DNA from: Vibrio ponticus
GTDB taxonomy: Bacteria > Pseudomonadota > Gammaproteobacteria > Enterobacterales > Vibrionaceae
Assembly (NCBI RefSeq): GCF_009938225.1
Contig: NZ_AP019658.1
Coordinates: 372,001 to 436,000 of the forward strand
DNA: 64,000 bases
Direction: 5' to 3'
Shown piece after piece: positions 34,742 through 43,765 of the stretch (positions are counted from its first letter, which is position 1; every line of letters starts with the position of its first letter). The notes below the pieces were generated by a model. The model worked only from the letters and a program-made list of their open reading frames with translations. It did no database searches and was not told the DNA's origin. The position numbers were made by a program, and so were the translations under genes.

Positions 34742-35348
34742 ACTTACACTCCCCGTCGTCAAGTTTGATTGTTGTCGCGCCACCTTCTGTATTCACTTTT
34801 AACAATGGATAGGGGGCCCAAAAACGCGTGTTTATAAAATCACGCTTTGACGTGTAGGCATCATAAAAGTTCAAAAGGTTAAAGCTGGTTATAACTACCA
34901 TCAAAACAACAATAATGAGTTTAACTAGTGTTTTAAAGTTAGTACCAGAGCGTTCACTTGGTGGTAAACTCTCTTTAATCTCTTTCTGGTTTTCTAATTC
35001 TGGCGTTTTTGGAGCGTTGACTTGGACGTCAATCGTATATCCAACATTTAGAATGTTTTTTAAGATCGTTTTCTCGGTATCGCCGATCGTTTTTCTTGTC
35101 CGATTAATCAACTGAGGTAAACTCTCAGGAGAAATGTACTCATTGCCCCAAACTTGTTTAACGATCTCTGTATGTGTAAGGGGATTTGGGCATGCATTCA
35201 CAAGGCAAGACAAGAGTGCGATTTGCTTGTTAGTGAGTCTAACTGAGCCTTGTTCTTCGGTAGCATCGTTAGAAGAAAGTGGCTGTAAATGGTGAGTCGT
35301 CCTGTCCCAAATATAATTCCCTAATACTAAAGAGTTATTATTGTTCAT
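34701..35348 (-). CDS. ToxR-like transmembrane winged-helix regulator
   Basis: 215 residues from ATG 35348. OmpR-type winged helix at about 35-108 (LTNKQIALLSCLVNACPN, then LPQLINRTRKTIGD and NVGYTI), no receiver domain. A linker of about 30 residues leads to one membrane helix (about 142-160, LVKLIIVVLMVVITSFNLL) and a periplasmic tail of only about 55 residues, with Cys201 and Cys212. The short tail fits VtrA-type sensors that need a partner to build the ligand-binding fold. Partner gene overlaps the 3' end. Targets and signal unknown. Confidence 0.85.
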   Translation of the reverse strand: MNNNNSLVLGNYIWDRTTHHLQPLSSNDATEEQGSVRLTNKQIALLSCLVNACPNPLTHTEIVKQVWGNEYISPESLPQLINRTRKTIGDTEKTILKNILNVGYTIDVQVNAPKTPELENQKEIKESLPPSERSGTNFKTLVKLIIVVLMVVITSFNLLNFYDAYTSKRDFINTRFWAPYPLLKVNTEGGATTIKLDDGECKYEKDSQTMDCRQI

Positions 35349-35614
35349 AACCAACTAATTTTGTGTATAAGGTGAATCGGGGGGCGGATTATAAGAGGAT
35401 TAGATAGGGAAATCAATTATTCTAGAATTGCGATTGTTATCACGTATCTAGAAGTTTCACCTCGTATTCATTAGATTAATAAGTTCATTAATAATTAATC
35501 ACATATTGTTTTTCTATGAGGATTGAAGGTCTTTAATCGAACTTGTCACCCCTCAAATATAAATATAATCAATACCGCTTGAGAAAGCCGGCGAAAAGCT
35601 AAGTTTTATGTTAT

Positions 35615-36340
35615 TCAACCCCAAATTTTGATCGCTTGATACGCATCAACAATGTGATCAACATTTTTCTTTTTGCCTTGTTGAATTTTTTTGTAGTGCA
35701 TCAGCGTTTTATCTAGGTACTCTTTCGCAATCTCAACACCTTCTGCGCTTGTCGTTTGCCAAAATTTTTCTCCAACCGTGTTAATTAAAGTTGGCTGTGA
35801 ATGGCAATTCGCTACATGAATAATCTCATAAAATCGACCATTGTCTTTCACTAACGCTTCATCAACGAATCCCTGCTGCAAAGAACGGAACGTTTCTCTT
35901 AGAGCGAACTGATGGTGCACAGGGCAAACAATAAATTCGATGTCTAAGTTAGGGTGCTGCTTTAGGATCGCGTTGACGAACAGACTGATGAGATCGCCCC
36001 CAACACCAGCAATGATGACTAGATGTTTGCCATGATAATGAGCAAAAGGGATCGCAGCGGTATCTAAGCAGTGAACTTGCCAATGGGATTGCGTCTTAGA
36101 ATCAAACTTTTGCAGTTTTGCTTCCACACCAGAGATAAGTTCAGGAACAATATCAACAAAATGAATATAAGGTGCAGCTTGCCTTTCAAGCAAAGCAATG
36201 CCGAGTAAGCCATGGTCACAGCAGCAATCCCAAATATGGTCATAGCCATTACCTACCATTTGCTCGATTTGTTTCAGTCTTTTACTTAGTTTCAATTGTC
36301 GTCTGCCAGAGGAAAAAAACGGCGCATTGTATACCTTCAC
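35615..36340 (-). CDS. TrmK-family tRNA (adenine-N1) methyltransferase-like protein
   Basis: 241 residues from GTG 36340; a TTG at 36295 before KLSKRLKQIEQMV is an alternative start nearer to the family norm. SAM-binding motif I is WDCCCDHGLLGIALL (about 38-52), with VDIVPELISGVEAKL as motif II and the family's AGVGGDLIS near residues 115-123. TrmK methylates A22 of certain tRNAs in Gram-positive bacteria; gammaproteobacterial homologues exist but their targets are less clear. No neighbour is functionally linked. Confidence 0.8.
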   Translation of the reverse strand: MKVYNAPFFSSGRRQLKLSKRLKQIEQMVGNGYDHIWDCCCDHGLLGIALLERQAAPYIHFVDIVPELISGVEAKLQKFDSKTQSHWQVHCLDTAAIPFAHYHGKHLVIIAGVGGDLISLFVNAILKQHPNLDIEFIVCPVHHQFALRETFRSLQQGFVDEALVKDNGRFYEIIHVANCHSQPTLINTVGEKFWQTTSAEGVEIAKEYLDKTLMHYKKIQQGKKKNVDHIVDAYQAIKIWG

Positions 36341-36836
36341 TTGGTTTATCCCAAGCTTCTTGATTCATGATTAGCGATGTTGCAAGCACGGGCAAGGAGC
36401 GCCTAGTTTAATAGACAAAGATTTAGCAGAGAGATTTAGCTTTCTACAGGCTATAGCTTTGCCAAGTGGTCGCGTTTGGGATGTGTTTCTTATTGTGAGG
36501 ATAGGAATATTTTCCTGAAGAGAAGAGCCGTCATGTCACTCGTATCTGAACTGAAATCACAGAATGTGCGCTACTTCAAATCATGATTAGTAGACGAATG
36601 GTGTTTATTTTATAAAATGCAAACATAACTAAGAGATTCTCGTTTTTATAGCCTGTGAAAATAAAAATTGAATCGATAAGATAAAATTTTCTTACTATAT
36701 AAAAATGATTTTTGTTGCGTTTTTGTAAATAAAGCTCAAGCTATTGTTTGATTAATTAATATTTTGATTAATAAAATATGTATCTATTTCTGTGCTTTTA
36801 GAGCTAAATAAACAAAAAAGACATATCCAGTTGCCT

Positions 36837-36854
36837 TGTAAATAGTTTTGTACA
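36837..36854. promoter_or_regulatory. TyrR-like box upstream of the aromatic amino acid permease
   Basis: TGTAAA-N6-TGTACA, one base from the TyrR consensus TGTAAA-N6-TTTACA, 267 bp before the permease ATG. A second, less regular copy (TGTGCA...TGTACA, spacing one short) follows at 36860-36876. The gap 36341-37120 (780 bp) holds no supported gene. Control of tyrP-type genes by TyrR is established in enterics; the match here is by eye. Confidence 0.55.
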
Positions 36855-37120
36855 GGTGGTGTGCAAAGAATGTACATGCCAAAAGTGTTTGCAACCTCCC
36901 ATTTACTTGCTTTGATGCAAATTTCAACACTGATTTCTAGGTATTGACCTCTTACTTTTCTAATTAAAAGAGATGTGATCTCTCAATTTTTAATTAATCT
37001 CTCTGTTGTTTATTATATACAAGTAATCCAATTTCGTTTATTCGTCTGACTCTTTCCTAGTTCTTAAATGGTCTATTTAATAAGTGCCAGTCCCTACTGT
37101 TAATAATAAAAAGGCAACAT

Positions 37121-38323
37121 ATGGAAATAACCACAACAACATCGACAAACAGCATGTCGAAGGTGATTGGCGGCGGTTTAATTATCGCTGGTACATCTAT
37201 CGGTGCTGGTATGCTTTCTATCCCGCTGATGTCAGCAGGATTAGGTTTTGGCGTGTCTGTTCTACTACTTTTTGGTTTCTGGGCATTGATGACATATACC
37301 TCTATGTTAATGCTAGAAGTTCACCAACATGCTGATAGTTCAGCGACGCTACACACTCTTTCTACCAAGTTTTTGGGTAACCCTGGCAAAATTGCGGCAA
37401 CCATCGCGACATTTATGCTTCTATATGCACTATGTGCAGCATACGTAGCGGGTGGCGGTAGCAACATGGCGACTCGTCTAGACCAGCTAACGGGTATTCA
37501 GATCCCTGCTTGGATGAGCTCTCTGATCTTCGTTACTATCGTAGCGGCGCTTGTAGCAGCTGGTACAGCGGTGGTTGATAAAGTAAACCGTGTTCTGTTT
37601 GGCGCTATGATGTTAGCAATGGCAGGTGTACTGGTTTTCTTGAGCCCTAATATTTCAGGTACGCTGCTAGCAGCTTCTCCAAAAGGTTGGGGTCTGTTCT
37701 TCGCAGCTCTACCGGTAATCTTTACATCGTTTGGTTTCCACGGTTCTATCCCATCAATCGTTACTTATTTCGATGGCGAGACTAAGAGCCTACGTACAGC
37801 GATGCTTATTGGTTCTTGTATCCCTCTAGTCGTTTACTTGTTCTGGTTGGCTTGTACTCTTGGTGTTGTTCAGCAAGACATCCTAATGGAGAACGGTGAA
37901 CTAGGCGCGATGATTGCCATTCTAGGTGAAACTCTAGGTAGCTCGAACATTGCGGTGATGATCGGTCTATTTGCTGACTTGGCACTTGTGACGTCTTTCT
38001 TGGGTGTTTCCCTAGGTCTATTCGATTACCTACGTGATACTACGAAAGACAAGTTGAAAGGTAACCGTGTATCAGTGGCACTTGTTACATTCCTGCCACC
38101 ACTAGCGTTTGCTTTGTTCTACCCACAAGGCTTTATCATGGCTCTAGGTTACGCAGCGATCGCTCTGGTTGTGATTGCTATCTTCCTACCAGTTGCTATG
38201 ACTATCGCTTCGCGTAAAGTGCACAAAGAAGCTCACCTATACCGTGTTAAAGGTGGTCCAATCGCAATGGGTCTAGCAACACTTTGTGGTGTGGTTATTA
38301 TCCTAGCTCAATTTATCGCTTAA
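37121..38323 (+). CDS. Aromatic amino acid permease, TyrP/Mtr family
   Basis: 400 residues with about eleven membrane helices. The first helix segment GGGLIIAGTSIGAGMLSIP is the conserved substrate-region motif of the HAAAP family, and TSFGFHGSIPSIVTYFDGE and DLALVTSFLGVSLGLFDYLRD are further family stretches. It imports tyrosine or tryptophan by proton symport; length and first helix favour TyrP over Mtr, but this is not certain. A TyrR-like box in the long upstream region supports aromatic control. Terminator at 38383. Confidence 0.9.
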   Translation: MEITTTTSTNSMSKVIGGGLIIAGTSIGAGMLSIPLMSAGLGFGVSVLLLFGFWALMTYTSMLMLEVHQHADSSATLHTLSTKFLGNPGKIAATIATFMLLYALCAAYVAGGGSNMATRLDQLTGIQIPAWMSSLIFVTIVAALVAAGTAVVDKVNRVLFGAMMLAMAGVLVFLSPNISGTLLAASPKGWGLFFAALPVIFTSFGFHGSIPSIVTYFDGETKSLRTAMLIGSCIPLVVYLFWLACTLGVVQQDILMENGELGAMIAILGETLGSSNIAVMIGLFADLALVTSFLGVSLGLFDYLRDTTKDKLKGNRVSVALVTFLPPLAFALFYPQGFIMALGYAAIALVVIAIFLPVAMTIASRKVHKEAHLYRVKGGPIAMGLATLCGVVIILAQFIA

Positions 38324-38382
38324 CTTAGTACGGCTTTAAACAGCAAATACTTAGCAGATAACAAAGCTAAATCCTTAATTCG

Positions 38383-38413
38383 AATGCCGTTCACCTAGGT
38401 GAGCGGCATTTTT
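38383..38413. terminator. Terminator between permease and NRAMP gene
   Basis: AATGCCG-T-TCACC / GGTGA-G-CGGCATT, a 12-bp stem with one internal mismatch around a TA centre, then TTT. It lies between convergent genes. Confidence 0.82.
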
Positions 38414-38435
38414 GATCGCCTAGTCTCCCATTGGC

Positions 38436-39683
38436 TTACGCCACCAAACTCCATAAGAGGTAGCCATTTAAACCTAGAACAAAGCTGACAATAATCGCAC
38501 CCAGTAGAGAAATGACCCGATTATTACTATAGCTCCCCATAATGGTACTGCGACTGGTGAAAACAAGCAGCGGAATAATCGCTAGAGCCACACCAAAGCT
38601 GAGGACGACTTGACTCGCGACCAAGATATCTGTGGTACTGACGCCCATTGCGATAAAGCCAAACGCCGGTAGCATAGTGATGGTTCTACGTAGCCATAGT
38701 GGAATGGAAAAATGCACAAAACCTTGCATAACTACTTGCCCTGCGAGTGTGCCTACCACAGTTGATGATAGTCCAGAGGCTATCAATGATAAGCCAAATA
38801 GTAGTGCAGCGCCTTTGCCTAATAATGGCGTCAGTGTTTGGTAAGCGGTTTCGATGCTGGCAATGTCACTGCGACCTGTATGATGAAAGACCGCCGCCGC
38901 CATGGCAATGATCGCAATATTGACGAAACCCGCGATAGTCATTGCTATTAATACATCAACACGCGTCATTTTTAGCCTTTGTTTCGTGCTGTGCTCGTTT
39001 TTTCCGCTGAATAGCGCTGAGTGCAAATACACCACATGAGGCATCACGGTTGCACCTAAGATCGCTGCAGCCAGATAGACTTGTTTTGGCTCAGTAAGAG
39101 TAGGCACAAATAAGCCTGTTGCCATTGGGGCAAGCTCAGGTTTGGCTAACATCAATTCGACGATATAAATAACCGCGACGATAATCAGCAAAGCACCGAT
39201 AAACATCTCAAGTGGTTTTTGGCTACGACGACCGAGAGTGAGAATCGCGAGGCTAAACAGTGCTGTGATCGCCGCCCCTTCAAATAAGCTCACTCCAAGG
39301 AGCAATTGGAAGCCAACTGCAGCGCCAATGAACTCGGCAAGGTCGGTTGCCATCGCGATGATTTCAGCTTGAATCCAGTAGGGAACCACCGCCCATTTCG
39401 GTAAGTTGTCGCGTAAGTGCTCGGCTAGGTTTTTGCCAGTCACAATACCTAATTTAGCCGAAAGGTATTGGATAAGCATTGCCATGAGGTTAGCCCAGAG
39501 CACAACCCAAAGCAGTTGATAGCCGTAAGCCGAACCAGATTCAATATTAGTAGCAAAGTTACCAGGATCGATATAGCCAATGGCAGCGATAAATGCAGGA
39601 CCAATAAGACGTTTGCTACTGCTCTTAAGTTTGTTTGAATTGCCAAAGGCAACACTAGAAGGAGTGGATGTCAGCGCAGTCAT
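38436..39683 (-). CDS. NRAMP family divalent metal (Mn2+/Fe2+) transporter, MntH-like
   Basis: 415 residues, eleven membrane segments. The metal-binding helix-1 motif [12 protein letters not shown] is at about 41-52 and the helix-6 metal motif reads [15 protein letters not shown] (about 210-224), matching the DPGN and MPH pair that defines NRAMP transporters. It takes up Mn2+ or Fe2+ with protons. The 345-bp gap upstream (39684-40028) shows an inverted repeat TAGTTA...TAACTA at 39726-39755 that might be a metal-regulator site (weak); no riboswitch was recognised. Confidence 0.93.
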   Translation of the reverse strand: MTALTSTPSSVAFGNSNKLKSSSKRLIGPAFIAAIGYIDPGNFATNIESGSAYGYQLLWVVLWANLMAMLIQYLSAKLGIVTGKNLAEHLRDNLPKWAVVPYWIQAEIIAMATDLAEFIGAAVGFQLLLGVSLFEGAAITALFSLAILTLGRRSQKPLEMFIGALLIIVAVIYIVELMLAKPELAPMATGLFVPTLTEPKQVYLAAAILGATVMPHVVYLHSALFSGKNEHSTKQRLKMTRVDVLIAMTIAGFVNIAIIAMAAAVFHHTGRSDIASIETAYQTLTPLLGKGAALLFGLSLIASGLSSTVVGTLAGQVVMQGFVHFSIPLWLRRTITMLPAFGFIAMGVSTTDILVASQVVLSFGVALAIIPLLVFTSRSTIMGSYSNNRVISLLGAIIVSFVLGLNGYLLWSLVA

Positions 39684-39974
39684 TCTTTTGCTCTCATAAT
39701 TTCGATGGAGCGAATTTACGCCTGTTAGTTACAAGGGGCTAATTTGTCCTAACTATTATTTTGATAAGTAATAGCGATGAAAGAAGCGAAGCTACGATCG
39801 AGAGTTTTCTCGCGTGACTTTCTTACGTGAATTTCTTATGTGACTAGTATGGCTCCGTCAATATAGAAACCATATATGTAGCTCGGTAAACGAAGAAATT
39901 AGTGCTCAGAGTCATGAGATTGAGTCGTAACAGGTGACGTTATTTGTAATAGCGGACAGACTATTTTCAATATT

Positions 39975-39990
39975 GGTTTAAAACGTTTAC
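39975..39990. promoter_or_regulatory. AAACGTTT-type box upstream of the ROK kinase
   Basis: GGTTTAAAACGTTTAC centred on AAACGTTT, 39 bp before the kinase ATG. A similar box, GTTTAAACGTTTGC, is at 61907-61920 in the gap before the sulfatase maturase gene. Both resemble LacI/PurR-family operators; the link is speculative. Confidence 0.35.
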
Positions 39991-40028
39991 TTGTTTAAGC
40001 GAAAAGAGCAGATGGTGAGGGCAGTGCA

Positions 40029-40949
40029 ATGCTGATTGGGTTAGATATTGGCGGAACTAAAATTGAAGGTGTGATTGTATCGCCTTCCAGTGGAGACGTC
40101 GTTAAACGTATTCGTGTTGATACTCCCAAGTCGGGTTATCAAGCATTTTTGTCTGCAGTAAAGTCAGTGATTGATAGTTTGATGGAGACAACCGAAGTGC
40201 AGTCTATTGGTGTGGGTTGCTGCGGTTCAATCAACCGTACTACAGGCAAGATACAAGGCGCCAATATACTTTATCTCAATGGAGAAGACTTTCTCGGTGA
40301 TTTGCGTGCGCATTATAGCCTTCCGGTCGCGTTAACCAATGATGCCAACTGTTTGGCGATATCTGAGTTTGAAACCGGTGCAGCAAAAGAGGCACTTAAT
40401 TCATGTTTGGCAGTGATCATTGGCACTGGTTGTGGTGGCGGGATCGTTATTCATGGCAACATCGTTGATGGTCAACATGGCTTGGGCGGTGAGATAGGGC
40501 ATAACCCTTTACCGGGTTATGAGCCTGAAAAGGATGGTCCGACTACTCAGTGTTACTGTGGCTCTTACAACTGCAATGAACTGTTTGTTTCTGGTACAGG
40601 CTTTGAGCGTACTTGGGCGCAGAAATATGACAAATTGTCAGCTAAAGCGATCTTTAATCGATACGCTGATGGCGACAAAGATGCCGTTGAACACGTTGAA
40701 TATTACGCTGATTGTCTCGCAAGGGTTTTAGGTTCGATCGTCAACGTAATTGATCCTGAAGTGATCGTATTAGGGGGCGGCGTTTCTAACCAATCTGCAA
40801 TCTACCCATTGGTGGAGCAAAAGCTGAAACATTATACCTTTAGTAAAAATGTCACAACTCCAGTTAAACAAGCACTGCATGGCGATTCAAGCGGCGTGCT
40901 AGGTGCCGCTTACCTGCCCGTTATGAGTGGTTTGGTTCAGTTAGGGTAA
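40029..40949 (+). CDS. ROK family sugar kinase, probable N-acetylhexosamine kinase
   Basis: 306 residues. ATP phosphate-1 motif GLDIGGTKIEG (4-14), catalytic base Asp105 in LTNDANCLA, then the ROK zinc site made of GHNPLPG (His158) and CYCGSYNC (Cys175, Cys177, Cys182). Glu155 in GGEIGH is the usual sugar-binding residue of this family. Family members phosphorylate GlcNAc, glucose, fructose or mannose. Standing directly before the polysaccharide lyase operon, it may phosphorylate the amino sugar released from glycosaminoglycans (inference). Convergent with that operon across a strong terminator. Confidence 0.88.
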   Translation: MLIGLDIGGTKIEGVIVSPSSGDVVKRIRVDTPKSGYQAFLSAVKSVIDSLMETTEVQSIGVGCCGSINRTTGKIQGANILYLNGEDFLGDLRAHYSLPVALTNDANCLAISEFETGAAKEALNSCLAVIIGTGCGGGIVIHGNIVDGQHGLGGEIGHNPLPGYEPEKDGPTTQCYCGSYNCNELFVSGTGFERTWAQKYDKLSAKAIFNRYADGDKDAVEHVEYYADCLARVLGSIVNVIDPEVIVLGGGVSNQSAIYPLVEQKLKHYTFSKNVTTPVKQALHGDSSGVLGAAYLPVMSGLVQLG

Positions 40950-40998
40950 TTTCTCCATCACCTTTAAAATCGAGCGCAAGTCAGTTTTCTAGATGATA

Positions 40999-41028
40999 AA
41001 AACCGCCTTAGTTAAGTAAGGCGGTTTT
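40999..41028. terminator. Bidirectional terminator between ROK kinase and lyase operon
   Basis: AAAACCGCCTTA / TAAGGCGGTTTT, a 12-bp perfect stem with a 6-base loop and A/T flanks that act as U-tracts in either direction. Confidence 0.92.
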
Positions 41029-41063
41029 ACTTTCAAATTGCAGTGTTAATTGGATATTGAAAA

Positions 41064-43763
41064 TTAATTTGCAGTGTTCCAACCAATCGCGATGTTTTTG
41101 TATTGGATCGTTTGCAATTTATCTCCACCAGCATCGTGACGATAAGTATCGAAGTTAGCTGTAAATTGAACATGGTCGACGTCAGATGCGTCCACTAATT
41201 GGTGGTTTACATTCTCAAATGCTTCTCCGTCAAATTTACCCGCATTAGGTTTAAAGTAAGTGACATCGTTCATTTGAAAATCGAGGGTTCCTGTACCATT
41301 GTCGCCAAACTGAAGATGTTGATTCATCTTGTACCAAGTGTTTGCATTGACATAGTTATTGCCACCGTAGTCTAACCATGACAGATCGGCGTGTGGAGGG
41401 TTAATAAATTTTGCTGAAAAACGTTTATACTTATTCGTTGCATAGCGATGATCAGATAGTAAGGTATTACCTGAATTTAGCAGAATACTCGGCAACAAAA
41501 TAACATCTTTGTTTTCGTTCGTTGCGATAGCAACGTTGAGATCGTAAGCAAAGCAAGCCCCACGTAACTTACTGTTTCCAGTAGGGAATGGAACAGCAAA
41601 GTCAGTACCATTAGCGGTAGCCATTTGACCTGTCTCAGCCGCAGCATATGTTACCTCAAGAGCGAATTCTCCGGCATTCTCGACGACGCGAATATTATCG
41701 CGACTGTTGCCAAAGGTCAGTGTTCCAGCAGGTAAGTCACCAAGTTGCTGACCGATTTTATCTAGCAAGTCTTGCCCAGTTAATCCATTAATTGATGCTA
41801 AGTCTAGCGCGCGAGATTGAGTGAATCCTTTAGTACTACAGTAATTAGCTGCTGGTGGAGTCGTTGGTTCATTGATATCATCATTCTTCCACGCAAAAGT
41901 AATGTTTTTAATTTGGACTACTTGCTCTTTCAAATCAGACTCTTTGTCCGCCGAGTGTTTCCAATGACGGTAAACTTCCATCAAAGCTGCAAGTTTGTAG
42001 TCGTGGTGAGCATCGACTTGAGTACGAGCCGTTACTGCACCGGCTTTAGCGGTCATAGCGCCTGTTTTGTAGATCATGTCTAATGAACCATCTGCAGTAG
42101 ATGCACTCCCTACGAAGTCATTTGTTTGCAGCTTTTGCTGCACCAAATGCCACAGGTTTGCGTCGATACGGATGTCTGCGCCATTTTGCTGTAGAACAGA
42201 GTTATAAAACTTGTTGTCAGTCGCATCCGTAAATCGAGTACTTAATTTGCCGTAGCGGTCAGTATTTAATTTGTAGGTAAAGCCTTCACCTGGTTGACTT
42301 GCAGAGTCTGCCACTAATGGATCGCCACTGGTAAAGCCCGGTAAGAATATATAGTCAGGTGACTTACTTGGATCGCCGTTACCAAGCGGAGTCGATAAGC
42401 GGTACAAGTAGGACATCGTTGCTTCTTTCACTTTGCCATTTGGTAGTTCAATGAGGAAGCTAAAGCCATTTTGCATTGGCTTACTTGACGAAGGTTGACC
42501 AACTGCTTGTGCGGCGATAGTGGTTTGTAATACATACTGACCTTGAATCATTTCGACGGTAAGGTTTTCTGAATCCCAATTCGAAGCGCCGTCGAATCCC
42601 CATTTTGGTGTCACTTTGAATGTGCCAGTCGTTCCTTTCGGTAGACTTTCATTAAGCTGTTGCTGAATACCTGCGACTAAGTCGCTGCCTTGCATGCCTG
42701 CTAGTGGTTCTAAATCAATTGCTTTAATATTTGGGTAACCAGCAAGATCCGGTTGATCATCCACCGGTGGTGGTAGAGCAACTTCATCGTTGTTCCAAGC
42801 GAAGCTAAGATTTTTGATTCGAACTTTTTGTTCTTGCACGGCACTTATATCATCTGCACCATGCTTGTAGTAACGGTAGACTTCGACTAGAGCTTGCAGA
42901 TTGTACGGGTGAGTATCATCAACCAAAATACGATCGGTTGTGCTGCCTGATTTAGGCGCAACCACTTCGCGATTAAAGTAGGTGGTCACAGAGCCATTGG
43001 CTTGTGCCGTATCCTGGTTAAAATCGTTTACAGTGATGTTTTGCTGAATTAAATCCCACTGACCTTGAGTTGGTTTGATGCCTTTTTCTGCATACTGCAA
43101 TTGTGCATTGGTTAAGTCACCGTTTGTTGGGTCAGCATATTTTGCATTGAGGTAGCCATAGCGATCGGTTGAGAATTTATAGGTAAATCCCGTTCCTGCG
43201 GCGGTCGGTTTATTATTCTGTACTTCAGGTGCGCCACTGGTTAAGCCTGGTAAATAGATGTAATCAGGAGACTTAGCCGCTTCACCAAAACCGAGTGGTT
43301 TCGCTAAGCTTAGCTGATAGCTCAATGTAGCTTGTTTAACTACGCCATTAGGCAGTGAGATTTTGAAACTGAATCCATTTAATTCGCTTGCAGAAGGTTT
43401 ACCCACTTTGCCTGCGGCTAAAGTGGTTTCTAATGCGTAGTAGCCATTGACGTCAACCACGCGAAGGTTGGTGTCATAACCCCACTGCGGAATGATCTCG
43501 AATTGTGCAGTTGACGAGCGTGTTAGTAAGCTATCGTTTAGTTGCTTTTCTAAACCATCAATAAGAGCTTGTCCTGTTAGTTCTTTTAGCTCCCCAAGAT
43601 CAATATTTGCGACAGTTTCGAAGTCACTAAAATCCGGTTCATAGCCACCAGCTGGTGGCGGTGGAATTTGTGGTAGAGCGTCAGGTTTGTCGCTGCTTTC
43701 GTTACCACAAGCCATTAATGATAAGCTGATGCTTACCGCTAAAAAACATCTCACAATATTCAT
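41064..43763 (-). CDS. Three-repeat lipoprotein in the lyase operon, possible PL14-like jelly-roll lyase or glycan binder
   Basis: 899 residues. Signal peptide with lipobox SLMAC (Cys19), then a Pro-rich linker. Three homologous repeats of roughly 250-300 residues follow (about 45-330, 345-640, 645-899). Each starts with an LTGQ-like helix (LKELTGQALIDGLEKQL, LAGMQGSDLVAGIQQQL, INGLTGQDLLDKIGQQL). Repeats 1 and 2 have SPDYIYLPGLTSG / SPDYIFLPGFTSG and STDRYGYLNAKY / NTDRYGKLSTRF; repeat 3 has diverged (NKDVILLPSILLNSG). The strand-rich pattern with LPG resembles jelly-roll lyases such as PL14. Last gene of the porin-PL8-PL8 operon, starting 3 bp after PL8. Function unproven; surface glycan binding or a lyase are both open. 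Confidence 0.75.
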   Translation of the reverse strand: MNIVRCFLAVSISLSLMACGNESSDKPDALPQIPPPPAGGYEPDFSDFETVANIDLGELKELTGQALIDGLEKQLNDSLLTRSSTAQFEIIPQWGYDTNLRVVDVNGYYALETTLAAGKVGKPSASELNGFSFKISLPNGVVKQATLSYQLSLAKPLGFGEAAKSPDYIYLPGLTSGAPEVQNNKPTAAGTGFTYKFSTDRYGYLNAKYADPTNGDLTNAQLQYAEKGIKPTQGQWDLIQQNITVNDFNQDTAQANGSVTTYFNREVVAPKSGSTTDRILVDDTHPYNLQALVEVYRYYKHGADDISAVQEQKVRIKNLSFAWNNDEVALPPPVDDQPDLAGYPNIKAIDLEPLAGMQGSDLVAGIQQQLNESLPKGTTGTFKVTPKWGFDGASNWDSENLTVEMIQGQYVLQTTIAAQAVGQPSSSKPMQNGFSFLIELPNGKVKEATMSYLYRLSTPLGNGDPSKSPDYIFLPGFTSGDPLVADSASQPGEGFTYKLNTDRYGKLSTRFTDATDNKFYNSVLQQNGADIRIDANLWHLVQQKLQTNDFVGSASTADGSLDMIYKTGAMTAKAGAVTARTQVDAHHDYKLAALMEVYRHWKHSADKESDLKEQVVQIKNITFAWKNDDINEPTTPPAANYCSTKGFTQSRALDLASINGLTGQDLLDKIGQQLGDLPAGTLTFGNSRDNIRVVENAGEFALEVTYAAAETGQMATANGTDFAVPFPTGNSKLRGACFAYDLNVAIATNENKDVILLPSILLNSGNTLLSDHRYATNKYKRFSAKFINPPHADLSWLDYGGNNYVNANTWYKMNQHLQFGDNGTGTLDFQMNDVTYFKPNAGKFDGEAFENVNHQLVDASDVDHVQFTANFDTYRHDAGGDKLQTIQYKNIAIGWNTAN

Positions 43764-43765
43764 TA

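Noticed and set aside
39684..40028. Manganese riboswitch (yybP-ykoY) or MntR box before the NRAMP gene
   Set aside because: No riboswitch core was found; only a weak TAGTTA...TAACTA inverted repeat, not enough to name a metal regulator site.
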